From: Myoxocephalus aenaeus | Lineage: Eukaryota > Chordata > Actinopteri > Perciformes > Cottidae | Length of the DNA: 64,000 nt | Assembly: GCA_038501785.1 (NCBI GenBank) | Contig: JBAMJR010000078.1 | Span: 962,501 to 1,026,500, forward strand | Reading direction: 5' to 3' | In this document: positions 23,535 through 43,075 of the stretch, piece after piece | Layout of the letters: every line of letters starts with the position of its first letter | Numbering within the stretch: the first letter of the stretch is position 1 | Translations under genes and position numbers: made by a program | The notes under the pieces: model-generated | What the model was told of the DNA's origin: nothing | Database searches by the model: none | The model's input: the letters and a program-made list of their open reading frames with translations, nothing else

Positions 23535-24871
23535 AGGCTACATCCATACTAATACGTTTTCATTTTAAAGCGCGTAGCTTCTTCTGCGCTCTACGTTTAC
23601 GTCCACGCTACTCCTGCGGTATCAAATCGCTGCTTCCTGGTCGGCTCATCGGTCAAAGGCGCGTCCTTCCCTGATTCGTCACGGCCCTCTCACATGTGCA
23701 GTGCGTCCTGTGTAATTCTCTTTTGTCGTTTTATTTCCGTCCGTTATCGCTGCGATGGCGGGGAAACTCCAACTCGGGCCGAAAATTGTATTTACGTCTA
23801 GGAAAAGCAGGTTTGAGCTCACTGATGAAAGCAGTATTTACCCTTTAAGGCCAATCCCTTTTAGATGCTTTAGAAACCGGAGGTCCTAAAAATCTTCTTT
23901 GAGTAAATATATTTTAGCCAAATCAAATATTTTACAGGATATTCAGCCTTTGTTTCTTTATAATGCGTTTAATACTTGACTTGTTTATTTCCAGGGCTTT
24001 TACAAAGGCAATAAAGTAGTGCATGGATACGAGATATGAGTTTACCGATAATTACAATCCCTCCTCGGCATGGTGGAGGTTGGTTTATGGCGTTTTTTGC
24101 CGGTTTATAACTGCAGTCTGTGAGCGTATCTCTGGGTTACGCTCCTTCACAGTTCTTTTGGTTTGTTTCGGAGAATAATGCAGCGCACTAGAAGCCGTGT
24201 TGAGTTCTGTCAATCATGCTTAGCTGTAATCATGCTTTCATTTTCGACTTTTAATGGTAGGCTGCCAGATCCGGGTTAATAGGTATCGACACAGTGAAAA
24301 AACAGACAGGTCCCGGATCCTGGTCTAGACTAGACCCGGCACAGATTAAGCCCCGCAGGTGGCCGGTTTCCAGTAGCTTTGCAACAACTCACCCGATCTG
24401 GGGTTCTGGGGTTTTCCGCCACCCTCATGTCGTCCCCTAGTGGTGAGGTTGCAGATTGCAACCTAGTGAAACTCCTCTCCCGTGTGCCAAATGGCTGGAA
24501 CCACGATGGCAAAAGCAACGCGAAAAAGGTGCTTGGTCTGTGAAGAAGACCCGCTCTGCATATCGAGATAAACGGCTAATTTTAAGGAAACAAAAACACA
24601 CTGGTTCTTATTTTTCAGGTGATTATTCCATTTCCTCCCGAGCGCTCCTTTAACAGGTAAATCTCTGGTCTCGCTTTCCGCCATCGCTGTTCTTCAAACT
24701 GCAGAGCAGACGGTCCGCTTCCTGTTTACACCGGCATCGCGTACGCCTAGCGCGTGCCAAAGTCCGCGAGATGCGTGTGTTTTTTCGGGCGTGTCGGTAT
24801 GGACGGACGTCACTTCTAGAAACGGTGCTAAAGCGCTCGCGTGCTCGGAGGTATTAGTGTGGAAGTAGCCT
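23535..24871. mobile_element. About 1.34-kb element with terminal inverted repeats, nested repeat inside
   Basis: The left end AGGCTACATCCATACTAATAC pairs with the right end GTATTAGTGTGGAAGTAGCCT (two mismatches over 21 bp). Both ends are followed inward by CpG-rich text (AAAGCGCGTAGC; GCTAAAGCGCTCGCG). No transposase frame is visible. A second repeat family (24310-24665) appears nested inside. It lies 147 bases after the znf395 stop, so it probably contributes most of the 3'UTR. Confidence 0.75.
24310..24665. repeat. Interspersed repeat, related to 39800-40045 and 63230-63380
   Basis: Shared words with the copy at 39.9 kb are the GATAAACGGCTAAT-like motif and the CCTTTAA end. The copy at 63.2 kb has GGGCCAGTG and AAGTAATATTATATTCCATTCTG. 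Identity is moderate and the family name is unknown to me. Confidence 0.4.
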
Positions 24872-25410
24872 CGGCCTTTTTGTTTCCTTTCCTAAAGAAA
24901 TGCAAAATGGACTCTTTCTGTATCTTTGTAACTTGATCCTGAGAACTGAAGTCTGCGGCGGTGCTAACTGTTGACTGACTTTGACCATGTGACGTGCTAA
25001 AGCCTACGATACTCCTACTTTATCCAAAGGTTCATATTTCTGCCCCTGTAGCTCCACTGTATTCAAATGCTACTCGGCTTGTTTTCTTTATTCCAATCCT
25101 CTCTTCCAGTGGTGACGCAGTGGTTATGATGTACATTATATTGTGTGCTTTGAGTTACGTACAAGTATTTTATACCTTTTTTTTTATTGTCTTGTTCCGC
25201 CCGTTGGGCAGATTTCTTTCTCTTTTTTTTCATGTTTTTTGGCACTTTGTTGGAATATAAACTCACAAGAATAAGCTACATTTGGTCTGACTCAACCAAG
25301 TTCTTCCTTCCTTCCTGCCGGTGTGTTGGCACACGACCAGTGTTTAATGGTTCATAAGCTACGGAGTCATGGCAGTGGGACCGGCGTTAGGGAAATGAGT
25401 TTGTAATAGC

Positions 25411-25416
25411 AATAAA
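25411..25416 (+). terminator. Candidate distal poly(A) signal of znf395
   Basis: AATAAA within AGCAATAAAAAAAAAAGAG. It is the last canonical signal on this strand before the pnoc 3' end, about 2 kb after the stop. Confidence 0.35.
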
Positions 25417-27789
25417 AAAAAAAGAGAAAATATATTGTCAAACACAAATTAAAAAGCACTGAGAATTTGAAAAGTGGAATTTTTTTCTTCTTCTGCATGA
25501 CAGTCCACAAAAGAAATAGCAAACTGTTTTATTGTAGTTTTCTCTATACACATTTTGTATGAAGACTCAGAACAATGGTTTAATGTTAGAAATGTAGTCT
25601 GAAATGTACATTGTATTCACAAATTCAATTTTTTTGGGGGTTAACAGAGAAATGCACACATGCACGTGCACAGTCACACTCAATCAGACACGCACTCATA
25701 CATTATTACACCTCGTAGTCAAAACACTAATAAACACTTAAACACTAGTACGATGCAACAGAACAGATGAGACCTGCAAGTGGAGGGAAATGTGCTGCTG
25801 ATGGGCAAGACAAATTAAAAATGTTTCACCAGAGCAGAAAGGTGTTATTCTGTATAATAAAGACCACAGCTGACTTCACCCGGCTCCTATATGGGACGTT
25901 AAGGGTGGTTCCTGCTTCATGCACGTCTGTGCACTTGGAGTACAGTGACGTGACCACGTGACCCCGGGTGGAGGAATGTTACACCTCCGCATCTCTTTGA
26001 ACTTCTGCTCCCTCGTTTATAGAGTTGCCGGGTAAGTTAGGGACTGTCTGGAAATTATTTGATAATTGCAATATTTGGAATCTGTGTGCGGGGAGAATTC
26101 TAAATTTATAAAAACCAACTTCGATAACTTCCAAGGTGCAAATTCATGGCTGTAAGATTATTGCAATAATCACGTATTATGGGTTGAATAGGTGTACTGA
26201 ATTGTTTCTACAATTGAACCTTCGCTAAGACCCGCCCCCTGCTGCTGCTTACCACGGAGCCCACACTGTCACTAACTGCACTCTGTGAAGAAATATTGTC
26301 TAGGTTTAAAAAAAGGTTGTAGTCTACTCTGTGTTTGAAGGATGTATCAGGAAGTCAAAGTGATTGAGGAGTGAAAACAGGTGAAAAAGATGAAGAACTC
26401 ATCACCTGGAGACCCAGAGAGAACACATGACATGAAGGAACACAGTTCCTGTGAAGACGCTGGTCTTTATTCACTGTTACTCATTAAGAAGCTGAAGCAA
26501 CATGTGTACACAGTATACCTTCTGTAGCTAGCTTAGCATAGACCTGCTAAGGCTAGTCAATGATGTGCTGACGTACTCTGCTAACGTTAGCTCCACAGGG
26601 TTTCATGTAGAAACCTATATCTCGTATATATAACATATTTAGCCACCCCGGGTATCGAGTATCACTATTCAATTCAATTTATGAATGACAAATGTGCCTC
26701 AGAGGGCTTTACAATCTGTACACATAGACTTCCTCTGTCCCGCTAGTGCACAACGTTTCACAACGAGCTCCAAACCCACTAAACCAGCCTGAACAACACG
26801 AGGAACATTTAAAACCGCCAGTCAGAGGGCGGGACTTAGCGAAGGTTCAATCCTCTACACTTTGCCTTAGTTTTGCTCTTAATAGTGAAAGTTGTACTGA
26901 TTCAGTTGCTTGCTTGTTTTTTGAGACATTGGAGAGGGAGTGTGAATGGGAGGGTCCAAATAAAAATATGAAAAAAAGGGAACTATACCATTCAGCCCCC
27001 ATCCCTACCCAAATTATTTTGACCAGTCCCTTGGATGGCTGAAAGAGACACTAATAATACTGTCAGAATGAGGGATATTATAGTTGTATATAGTTTTCTC
27101 TGTCTTTCAGGAATTTTCTGATCTTTAAGCTTGACTGGGAAGCACATATCAGCCCTAAATCAAGTGTATCTGTATGTTTAGCATCTAATGAAGGACATGA
27201 AATATTACCGGGGACATGGCAGTCAGTATCCAAGTGGAAACACTAGAGGGCAGTATTGTTCCACAGAGAGGAGCCTGCAACCTGCTGCTTCCCGGAGGAG
27301 AAACTCATCAATGACATTATGCCCCGACTAAATGGTGCAGAATTAGGATACAAGGGAAAGGAACAATACTTTTTTGGGGCTCAAATCTCAGAATGAAGCA
27401 ATGGGAACAATAGGCAGGAGGGGGAGGGGATTAGGAGAGATCTTAAAATAAAAATAAATAAAGAATCACATCCATTGTCTTTAATTAATTATCAATCTGA
27501 AAATAAAAATTTATTAATAATTGTTTGTGGTTTGTTTCGTCCCAAAATTTCAAAAGGAGAAACCTATGTAGTAACAAATAGGCCAATTCCATGAGAGCTG
27601 GACGTCAGCTCTCACGCCACGCAGTGCAGACAAGGCATCCATCCACACATGAAAGTGCATTCAACGTGATTTTAAATGTCCCCTCTGGTGAAAAGGCTCG
27701 CGGTGAACCAGTTTTCCAATCTCGTTTGGCCCTTTTTCTTATTATGCCGACACACAAAAATATATATTCGATTGCGCTTCTCTAATTAT
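25417..27789. other. Intergenic DNA between the convergent znf395 and pnoc 3' ends
   Basis: Contains the inverted-repeat element at 26213-26851 and otherwise AT-rich sequence without a supportable gene. Confidence 0.5.
26213..26851. mobile_element. 639-bp element with TTGAACCTTCGCTAAG terminal inverted repeats
   Basis: Left ATTGAACCTTCGCTAAGACC and the reverse complement of the right end, ATTGAACCTTCGCTAAGTCC, match over 28 bp with few differences, including the adjoining CGCCC block. The interior has no transposase-like frame and holds a GCTAGCTTAGCATAG motif. Confidence 0.75.
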
Positions 27790-27795
27790 TTTATT
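27790..27795 (-). terminator. Candidate poly(A) signal of pnoc
   Basis: TTTATT on the plus strand (AATAAA on the minus strand), about 220 bases beyond the pnoc stop. A further one is at 27510-27515. Confidence 0.45.
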
Positions 27796-28012
27796 TTTTA
27801 CAGAGTGGCATGGAAATGTGCTTGATAAGAAGGACATCACGGTCAAAAAACATTCCCCGTTACTTAAAGAGAGGGTGCGGCGGGATGGCGGAGTCCTGTT
27901 CTTCCGGTGTCGATGGCGGGTGGCGGCGGCGGAGTCTCTTCAAAGTGTGAGTGAGCTGCTCAAAACGTGATTGGTTGAGGTAACCGGGGCGGCGGGAGCA
28001 AACGGATGCACG

Positions 28013-34535
<6,523 letters not shown>

Positions 34536-36188
34536 GCTCAGCACAGCCAGGCGGGCAGGGAGTCCAGCAGGTACGAGGGAACAGGCTCAAACAAAGGGCC
34601 ACCAGCTGGAGGATCTGGAAGATAAAGCCTTGTGGGGATGTGGGTCCAGCCTACAGGGAGAAAGCAGACGGAGTGACAGGAGCGTTGCATCAATTCCAGT
34701 TTATAGGACTCATCAGCTGTATTTGTACTCAGTCAAAGCGTTGGTGGTGGGAGCCAACGCCAGTGGACAATGTGGGTGGGCTGGAGAGAGAGGACCACCT
34801 GAGGCAATAAATGAGAGAATGGGTATTTTCCAGTGGGCAGGAAGCAAGCTGTATCACTGCTGGAAATCAGACCGCAGAAATGAGCAGGTCTGTGCTGGAA
34901 GACGTCGTGGACACCACGGGTCACGCCCTGCATACGGGCTGCAAAGCTGTGAACCAGGTGCACGCTGTTTGTTGCTCGACCTCCACTCCCTGACCCCATC
35001 TCTCCTGTCACTCACCACTGTATCATCCCATAACACAGAGATAACAAGGAATCAACAGCCACTCAGAACATAACAGATTGCTTCTGCCCATAGACTGCAG
35101 CCTCACCAGAAACGTATGGGCCCTGCATGTTTATGAGCCCAGACCGGGGCTAAGATGGATCCACATATTCATGCCCTTTATGTGGTATTTGAACCATTAT
35201 CAAGTAACTCTCAGGCTCCCTGCAGAGTTTTTTTTATGAGAAAGTCCCTGTTTTTCACCAATGGTGGGGAAATTGCAGGATTACAGCAGCAGTGCACACA
35301 AGAGACACATATGAAATCAAGTAATATAAATAAACAGTACTAAAAACAGTAAAGAAGAATACAGTAGCAATATTAAGTATACAGACGGAATAAAAAAAGT
35401 ATATAAAAAGTACTTAAATGTATTATATATTGCACCAGATGAATGTAATTAAAGTGTTATAAGTGTTTGTGATCTACTGTGAGCTCAGCTTGTTGTGCAG
35501 CCTGACAGCAGCGGGAAGGAAGGACTTTCAGTACCAAACAATGCGGTATTTAAAATACTTTGCCTTTACGGATGTTTAACAAAGAAGGAAATGCATTCGA
35601 GACGATTGGCAGAGCTCAAGGCTACACACGTTTTAATAATGTTTTTTTTATTTTCAAGAAAACTACGCCCTTTGATTATATCCAAGTTCTTGATGGAACC
35701 GTCTGGATGGATTCTAGATGAAACCCTTGGAGTATAGAAGGGTTCAGCTTTAGAGTGTACAGGGCACCTTTAAACCTGCGTTACATTATTTTTTGGCCAC
35801 GGAAATAATCTGTTGTATTATCACACCGCTAATGTATTATCATCTTCTCAGTTGATATGGCTAACTTGTTAGCAATAAGTTGCTAATCCAACACATCTAA
35901 CACACAGACTTTGACTTTATTTATTTGATGTGGACATCACAATGGCATTAGAATTCCTAGCACACATCTATGCACAAAGGAAAAACCAGATGCACTGTGT
36001 TAAGTGTATATAGCGAATGCTAATTTCCAACATTTGTCCACAGAAAGCTTTTTTTAAATATAATAAAATGAGATAAAAGAGACTAAAAAAGAGAATACAT
36101 CCACAGATGCATACACAAAGTAAAAGTATGAGAGTTTTAAACGTGTGAACAATGTTGTTTCTCTCTTAACCATGATTTAAGACCTTTA

Positions 36189-36222
36189 GAAAGATGAAGA
36201 AAAAGCTTTTTCTTCATCTTTC
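36189..36222. repeat. Perfect 34-bp palindrome
   Basis: The left half GAAAGATGAAGAAAAAG is followed directly by its exact complement with no spacer, centred on AAGCTT. Confidence 0.95.
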
Positions 36223-38594
36223 CACCAGTCGGGTGAAATGGAAACGTTTGCACAGGCTTGATGAGGACAGGGACGCGTGGTAGCATCCCGGCTAGTGACC
36301 GCCCCGTCCCGCGGTAGAGGCCTCAGATCGATGGGTGCGAATGGAAATCTTCATCAAAACACAGTGTCGCATCGACGGGTACACTGATGTGAAAATGAGT
36401 ACATCGGTCAAAACGAGCACACCGTGACCGTTTCCACGGTCCCACGTCACAGACGCTCGTAGTCAATAAAGTATGAAACAGGTCGTGTGTGACCCGGACT
36501 CATCTAGAAATATAGAAACGTCTTTATGGGAAATCATTAGAGGGACGGGTTTATTTGCCTTGCAGAGATGTTTTGTGCGATGATCATTTCCTAGCCTGCT
36601 GACTAAGCCCATTTGATATTGTTATGCTCTCCCTTAAGTGGCCCCTGCTAAGTGAGTAGAACAAATGAGTAAACCAGCAGCGTAAGTGATGGTGTAGGCC
36701 CGGGATACGCTGCCGCATCACAAAGACATTACACATTAGTAAAATTCTACCATGCGAGTGGATTAATATGAGATTTTTTTGTCAACACAACTAATGAAAA
36801 GTCCGTCAGGAGCTTTACAATTAGACAAAGGATGTCCATTTGTTTGCCTCCGCACATTCAGAGGCTCATATTAGAATATTGGGATTTGGGCTTTTTGCTT
36901 TTTGCTAAACAATTTGGGGACAGCATCGAATCCTCTGAGGTAAAACATTATCGGAAGCTTTTAATTTAATTTTACTCAAGAACTTTTCAGTATTTTCTCT
37001 TTGTGTTTCAAGGATAATTTGATGAAGACAAAACTTTCTAACCTACTTTAAATGTACTTCTCTTTACAGCTGTGTATCGAAGCAATTTATCCACATTTTG
37101 TAGTGATTTTTACAGAATTTCCATACCGAGTATAGCTGCATTCATTCATTTCAATTAGTCCACAGATGTGTTGAACGTGGACTCGCGTAGCAGCATCTGG
37201 CTTTTGATGAATGGGCAGAGTGATTGACGTCTTTCTTGAGGGAATGAGCGACCGAGCCTCCGTCTGCTGCGTCTCTCTTCTGAATGGAAGCATCACAATG
37301 GACGAGGACGTTGGGTGTTAGTGAGCTCCGTCGTCATCGATCTGCAGCCTCGCGATGTGTAAAGTGGGCATAGCTGGATGTAATGATTCGTGTTGGTCGG
37401 GTCGTTGACACCAGATGGGTTACGGCTGACTGCGCTTGCTCAATGGTTATTTCCTATATAATCAAATCTGTTGTTACACCTTTTTTACACCGGCAACACA
37501 ACCCGTTAACAGGAGAAGGTTTTACGTGGACTAGTAGTAGTATAGTAGTAAACAGTAGCTGTTTTGGTGCGGTTGCATATGGAAAGTTTCAACGTTTGTG
37601 TCAAATCACTGAGTTCAGGTTTCAGCGATGAGAGCCGCTTCCTTTTCTTCAGCAGGGAGGTAGTGAGCATGTCAGAAGCTGCACAAGGTAGAACATACTG
37701 TATATAGAATCCATGCTTTTACAACCTTGTGATTAATGAATTTATTCAGATTAGGAGAAGAAACCGCAATCATTCATGTAAAAGGCCGATCTGTGTACCT
37801 GTTACTACCAAAAGAATGCCTTTAAAGGGACACTCCTCTTACTTGTATACATTAGTGCAGTTTACTTATTATGAGGAGCACTCTGTCCCTCCTACAGCAG
37901 CCATAGCAGGTAATCACAGGTGTAACTAATAAAATCCTGTTCTATTTAGTGTGTCACAGCCATTCCAGTGAGCCAGCATGCACAATGGCCCACATAAATT
38001 GAGCAGGGTCGTATTAATTTCATTTCTTTACCCATAGTTTAGCCTGCGATGACATTTCAAAATGGCCGCCTGTGAGTTCCCAGATTGGCTTGATAAGCGA
38101 CGAGAGACGTGGGTTTTGAAAGAAGGGCATTGAGGAGGCATGCAGGATCTAATACATGAAGATATTCAGTTGCTTTATGTCAGGATGAAGTGTTTTTGAA
38201 GCTTGACCGTAGGACTAATACACCTCTGCTGCTTCAATTTTGACAAATCTCTTGCTAATCTGACCCCCAACTTTATTAAAGTGCAATACTAAATATTGCT
38301 TGAGTTCACCTGTAATTGACGGATTTTTACTCACTGAAGAGCGGTCAAGGCCAGAGGATATTGTTTTTTACTTGTCGTGAACTTTAAAATTATCACCGGC
38401 AGAAATATGCAAGTCAAGCACAGTGTTCTTAAAACACTACAGTCATCGTTGTAAAGGGCGATGTAGGTCAGTCCACAACTTTGGTCTGGTCTGAAATATT
38501 TCATACAGACATCCATGGTTCTCAGTTAGACGATGAGTCCCATGACTTTGGTCAACTTTTCCTCTACTGCTTTTGAATGAAATGTCTCAACAAC

Positions 38595-38597
<3 letters not shown>

Positions 38598-38638
<41 letters not shown>

Positions 38639-38639
38639 C
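38598..38639. repeat. (GATA)n microsatellite
   Basis: About ten GATA units. Downstream text with TTTACGGTGATTTTAAACAGTA-like words resembles a teleost repeat. Confidence 0.95.
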
Positions 38640-39799
38640 TGTAATGAATTGCTGTAAATTTACGGTGATTTTAAACAGTATCTTATAGTATTTCACAATA
38701 ACTGTAACATACAGTTAAATATGCAGCCCTTGTATGTCAATTACCAGTTAATACCGTCGAATAACTATAACAGCAGACTACTGTAACTTATCAGCATAAT
38801 ACAGTATTTTCAGTATTAATAATTACTTGCTGAACAGCTGCAAATCAAAATGGTCTTGGTGTGTGTTAGCATGCTAGTTAGTGTCAGCTGATGGCGTAGC
38901 ACCCACCCTTCTGGTTAGCACCGTTAGCTCTGTCTGTATTTAGCGCTGTTAGCGCAGTTAGCACAGTAAACTAGAAGCCGTCGACTCAGGCTGAGAGGCC
39001 AAAGCAGCGCTCCCAATCTCGTTTTACACACCTTGAAATACAGACACAGTGATCTGAATACTAAAAGTATAATACATACCACTCCAGTCAATAAGAGTCA
39101 TTTATGCTGTGCCTCATGTCTTGGTTATCATACTTGGCAGCTCCAGAAAGCGTCTCCATTTGACCGTAATCTCAATAACTTCAAATTGGATCTGTGGCCT
39201 TCACATCTGTGACTCTTTGAGCCATGACCCTACACTCCTCTCTCTGCTCTATTCCAGTAATGACACAGCGCTCTTCATATTGCCACTGGTCCATTTTCGC
39301 CACCCTTCCCTATAAATATGCATATTATTTCAGCCATTCTTAACTTTTCATACATTTGCATAATCTATGTGACAGAGCTAGCAGTAGCCTCTGCTGTACG
39401 ATGCGCTGAACACGGGTAGAGCGGTCCAGGAGGAAAGGGAAACGGAAAAGAGCTGCATTTGAAAATATATTGTCATCATTCACAAACACAAACAACCTCG
39501 CTCTTTAAAATGAAGGCTGGCATGAAAGCAAAAAGCAAATGGACCCTAACGAAGGGCCTGATGTCTATATACTTTTAGATTAGTCTTTCCATCTTGCACA
39601 AATAAATGCTTTTACCCAGTCCTTTCCCAAACAAATACACTCTTTTATGCTTCCATTAGAGTTAACTAAGACCCTGGAAATGCTTTCCACAGAAAATTGT
39701 TCTCCCCGTTCAATCACGCAAGAAGCAATCAGAGCATTCATTAAAGGCCCACCGGTCTCATGCATTTTGTTTTTCTGAGAGCAGTTTTTCCTCCGAGTC

Positions 39800-40045
39800 T
39801 GTAATACATAAGAATATCATGCAAGAACCACTCTCGCATTGTTTTAAGGTGTTTGGTTTGTCCGTTCAGGGCTACTGTAGAAACACGGCGGCTGGCTCCG
39901 AGAAGACGATCCGCTCCGTATGGAGATACAAACGGCTCATAATAAGGTAACACAACAATTCATTTTAAACTAAAAACATACTTCTTATTATTATACTCCA
40001 TTTGTGCTGACAGATCCCTCTTTCTGCTACACACTGGCCCTTTAA
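39800..40045. repeat. Interspersed repeat ending ACTGGCCCTTTAA
   Basis: Contains GAGATACAAACGGCTCAT, TTATTATTATACTCCATTTGTGCTGACAG-like text and ACACTGGCCCTTTAA. A reverse-oriented relative lies at about 63230-63380. The family is unassigned. Confidence 0.5.
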
Positions 40046-42384
40046 GTGGCTTACACCAGTGATTTAAGAAGAAGTTTTTCACTCATGGATTGTATATTTC
40101 ATTACTTCGAAGCAGTTGAAAATCCTTAAACTATGTCAACATTATTCTGTTTGTCTCCACAGTAAGAATTATAATACGATTCCAAATGTATTCATATAGC
40201 CTAACGATATCACCGTTCATTTCAATTTGCCATCAATGCACACTGTATCCATGTCTGCATAATATCCATATGAACATCTTTCATTATGTGGCCTTGCTGA
40301 AGCGAGACGTTAATGGACCCATTTCTTCTGTATTCCAGGTGAGATGAACTGCTCTGAAATAATGGACATAAGGGCCAGGACGCATATACCGGTAGCCTCG
40401 TGTGGTATTAGTGGGGCGTTAAGCTAATTCACAATTACTTTTGTGCCAACAAGTGAATGGATGTGTGAGCGGGATGCGAGCAGCCTGTGCAAAGCAAAGT
40501 GTATTAATAAAGCTATTATATACATGGGGTATTTCAACATTAGCAACCAGGCCGGAGAGAAGGCCACGGTGTCACCAATGTGAGACGGGGGAGGGAGAAG
40601 AAAGGCTCGCTCCTCTATCTCATCCATTAGTCACCTGCATGAAGGTGGAAACCACAAAGGAGTCTGCTAATGCACAGATAACTCCTGCTTCCTGTTCATG
40701 CACTTTCCCCTTCTTACCTCAACACCTTGTCTTCCTCCACGCGGCTCCATTTCCACATCTGTGGATCGTGGCTGGGATCTTTATTTTCTATTTATGTTAT
40801 CTTCAACGACACACTGCGGAGGCTTCCCGTCTCTTCCAGCGGTCGCTGGTCTCAACTGCCCTTCAAAAAGAAGCCGGAGCCACCGAAGACGGATGGAGCG
40901 GCGATGTGGTCACTTTGTATAAACGATTAAAAGTCCTGTTCTACCTATTACTTCTTGCAGGGCCATTAATGGTGCCTGATTAATTCTTTATAACCTGAGG
41001 AGTGTTTTATCGCCTCACACTCACTTAAAATCGCTTGTTGAAAACGCGTTGATGTGAGATAACGGGCCGATAAAGTGCAGTTTAGTATGTGAGCGGAGCG
41101 CGGGGGGAAGACAAAGGCGGCTCGTGACACTGTTCAGAATTCATAGTTTTCTCCACTCTGGTTCTGATACATTTCTCCGGACGCCCGTGTGAAATCAATA
41201 CAGTCTATTATTTTAAAGGGTGAGTTTACTCAAATGAAAAAATGTAATCTGTCGTCGCTTGAAGATAGTTTTCCTCGTCCAGGTTTTTAAATAACTTTCG
41301 ATTTTTCTCGCTCAATTCTAATAGAGTGCTAGAATGCAGGTAAGGCTGGGAAACATCAACACCGTCCCAAACGGTTGATACTGATTGTCATTTTTAAATG
41401 CTGTGAGTTCACCTCCATTGTATTGAGGTGGAGGAAGAAATGTCAGACAGACATCTCAAAACCTGAGCACATCCTGATATATGAGCATGCACGGCCATAT
41501 GCCATATACACCAGAGGTAGTTGAGAAAATATGTTTTTTTTGTTGTAATTTGACTCTTTTTAGATTACAGTTTTTTTTTTTCATACTGAGGAGAAACTGA
41601 ACGTTTCAGTGAAATGTTCGCCGACAGCATATTTCATTTGTTTCTCCCACAATATCTACTCTTACAATACAATATTTGCTCATAGCAACGATTTGTTTAA
41701 TATAGAAAAGACTTGAGGCATACAATGCATTAGGACTAAAAGTAGTTCAGCGAGTGAAGACATAAACAGGGACATCCACCCCTATCGTCTTGAGTCAGAT
41801 ATCTCAGAGCTTGCATGAAATAAAACCATCGCACTTTTAGTAGCGACGCTAAAAGTAAACGAGAAAATACGTTCTTTTGTGATTTTGGGTGCAGCGACCC
41901 TTTAATGTACGTTAGGCTCCTAAATGGTTTAGAAACATGGAAGGATCTGTAGAAACACAGCACACAGAAATAAGAATTAAAAACACTTCCACTGTTCAAG
42001 CCAATGGAATCACTTCCAGATTGGGTTTGCGTTATTCTGCTCTTCTCAAAGCCAAAGATTTAAGTTCACACGCTGTTTTTCAAATAACCGAGGGCCTGAT
42101 ATCCATTGATGAAGGTCCACATGTCAGTTTCAAGTCTTCTTCAATCCAGCAGGATGTTCATTTAGTAAATTATGATCCATTTGGAGTCAAATAGACATTT
42201 AGAGTCAAATCAATGCTTTAGGGCGGGACTACAAGGTGATTGACAGGTCCCTACCACAGTGTTGTTTTGTCTGGGAGGTGTCCGTGTTTTATTCTCACCA
42301 CTTTAACCCTTTCACAGTGTGTTTCCAGTTAGAGAAATTTAATTGTAACATTTTCGTCGCCTAAAGGGTTTTTATTCAGCTTTT

Positions 42385-42520
42385 AATTAGCTCCGCCCTC
42401 TCGTGTCACTTCCAAAAAACAAGATGGCGACGGCCAAAGTGCCGAACTCGAAGCTTCAGAACTGTCGTCCACAAATCAATGAAAATCAACTACATCTACT
42501 TCTTATACACAGCCTATGTT
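42385..42520. repeat. Dispersed repeat with AAGATGGCGACGGC core, copy 2
   Basis: Same family as 31795-31975, in the same orientation but with a single AAGATGGCGACGGCCAAAGT block. Confidence 0.75.
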
Positions 42521-42878
42521 TGCCGGGACGAACCCTTGCAGACGCAAAAAGAGAAAATGTTTTTATCTAAACTTTATTGTCCATAAAAGGAGCTGAAATT
42601 GAAAACATTAGTCAAAGACAAGACAGTAAAGCACAGCTCTCTTTGTAGTAAACATGGAAAACAATGTGAAATCTAAAAGGGGTGTTAAGTTTTAGCTTCA
42701 TTGTGCACGACCCTCACCACCACCAATCTTTACTAACTTGACACCACCTTGAACTCAAAACTCACATCGTAGAAGCTCAAAGAAAACAACAAGAGTACCA
42801 CAGAAAATCAACACCCGACTTTGACCACTGTCGTCCTGTCCAAACACAGATAACAAGCCACTCTTCAGTTTGAGGAGG

Positions 42879-42881
<3 letters not shown>

Positions 42882-42938
<57 letters not shown>
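42882..42938. repeat. (CA)n microsatellite
   Basis: About 28 CA units in the inferred pnoc first intron. Confidence 0.95.
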
Positions 42939-42939
<1 letters not shown>

Positions 42940-43017
42940 ATCATCTCACAGTGTAAATCCAGCCTGCACAGCCCAAGATAAACGGTGCGTGACTCAGTGG
43001 AGAGTTCAGAGGCTCGT

Positions 43018-43075
43018 GGTCGGGCCCTCGCGTGGTTCAGGACGGGCCCTCCCCTCGCGTGGTTCAGGACGGGCC
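43018..43075. repeat. 27-28-bp direct duplication
   Basis: CCTCGCGTGGTTCAGGACGG occurs twice in a row, giving GGGCCC-rich text. It is short and local. Confidence 0.8.

Larger units (their letters stand above)
23388..25416 (+). other. znf395 3'UTR and downstream, invaded by a large inverted-repeat element
   Basis: After the stop come a short GA-rich stretch, the 1.3-kb element at 23535-24871, then about 500 bases of AT-rich DNA to AATAAA at 25411. AATAAA also occurs at 24010-24015 within the element and could truncate the 3'UTR. Confidence 0.45.

Noticed and set aside
40441..40983. 180-codon plus-strand frame in the pnoc first intron
   Set aside because: No recognisable domain, no splice-site pattern and ordinary intronic composition. 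I could not support it as a gene.
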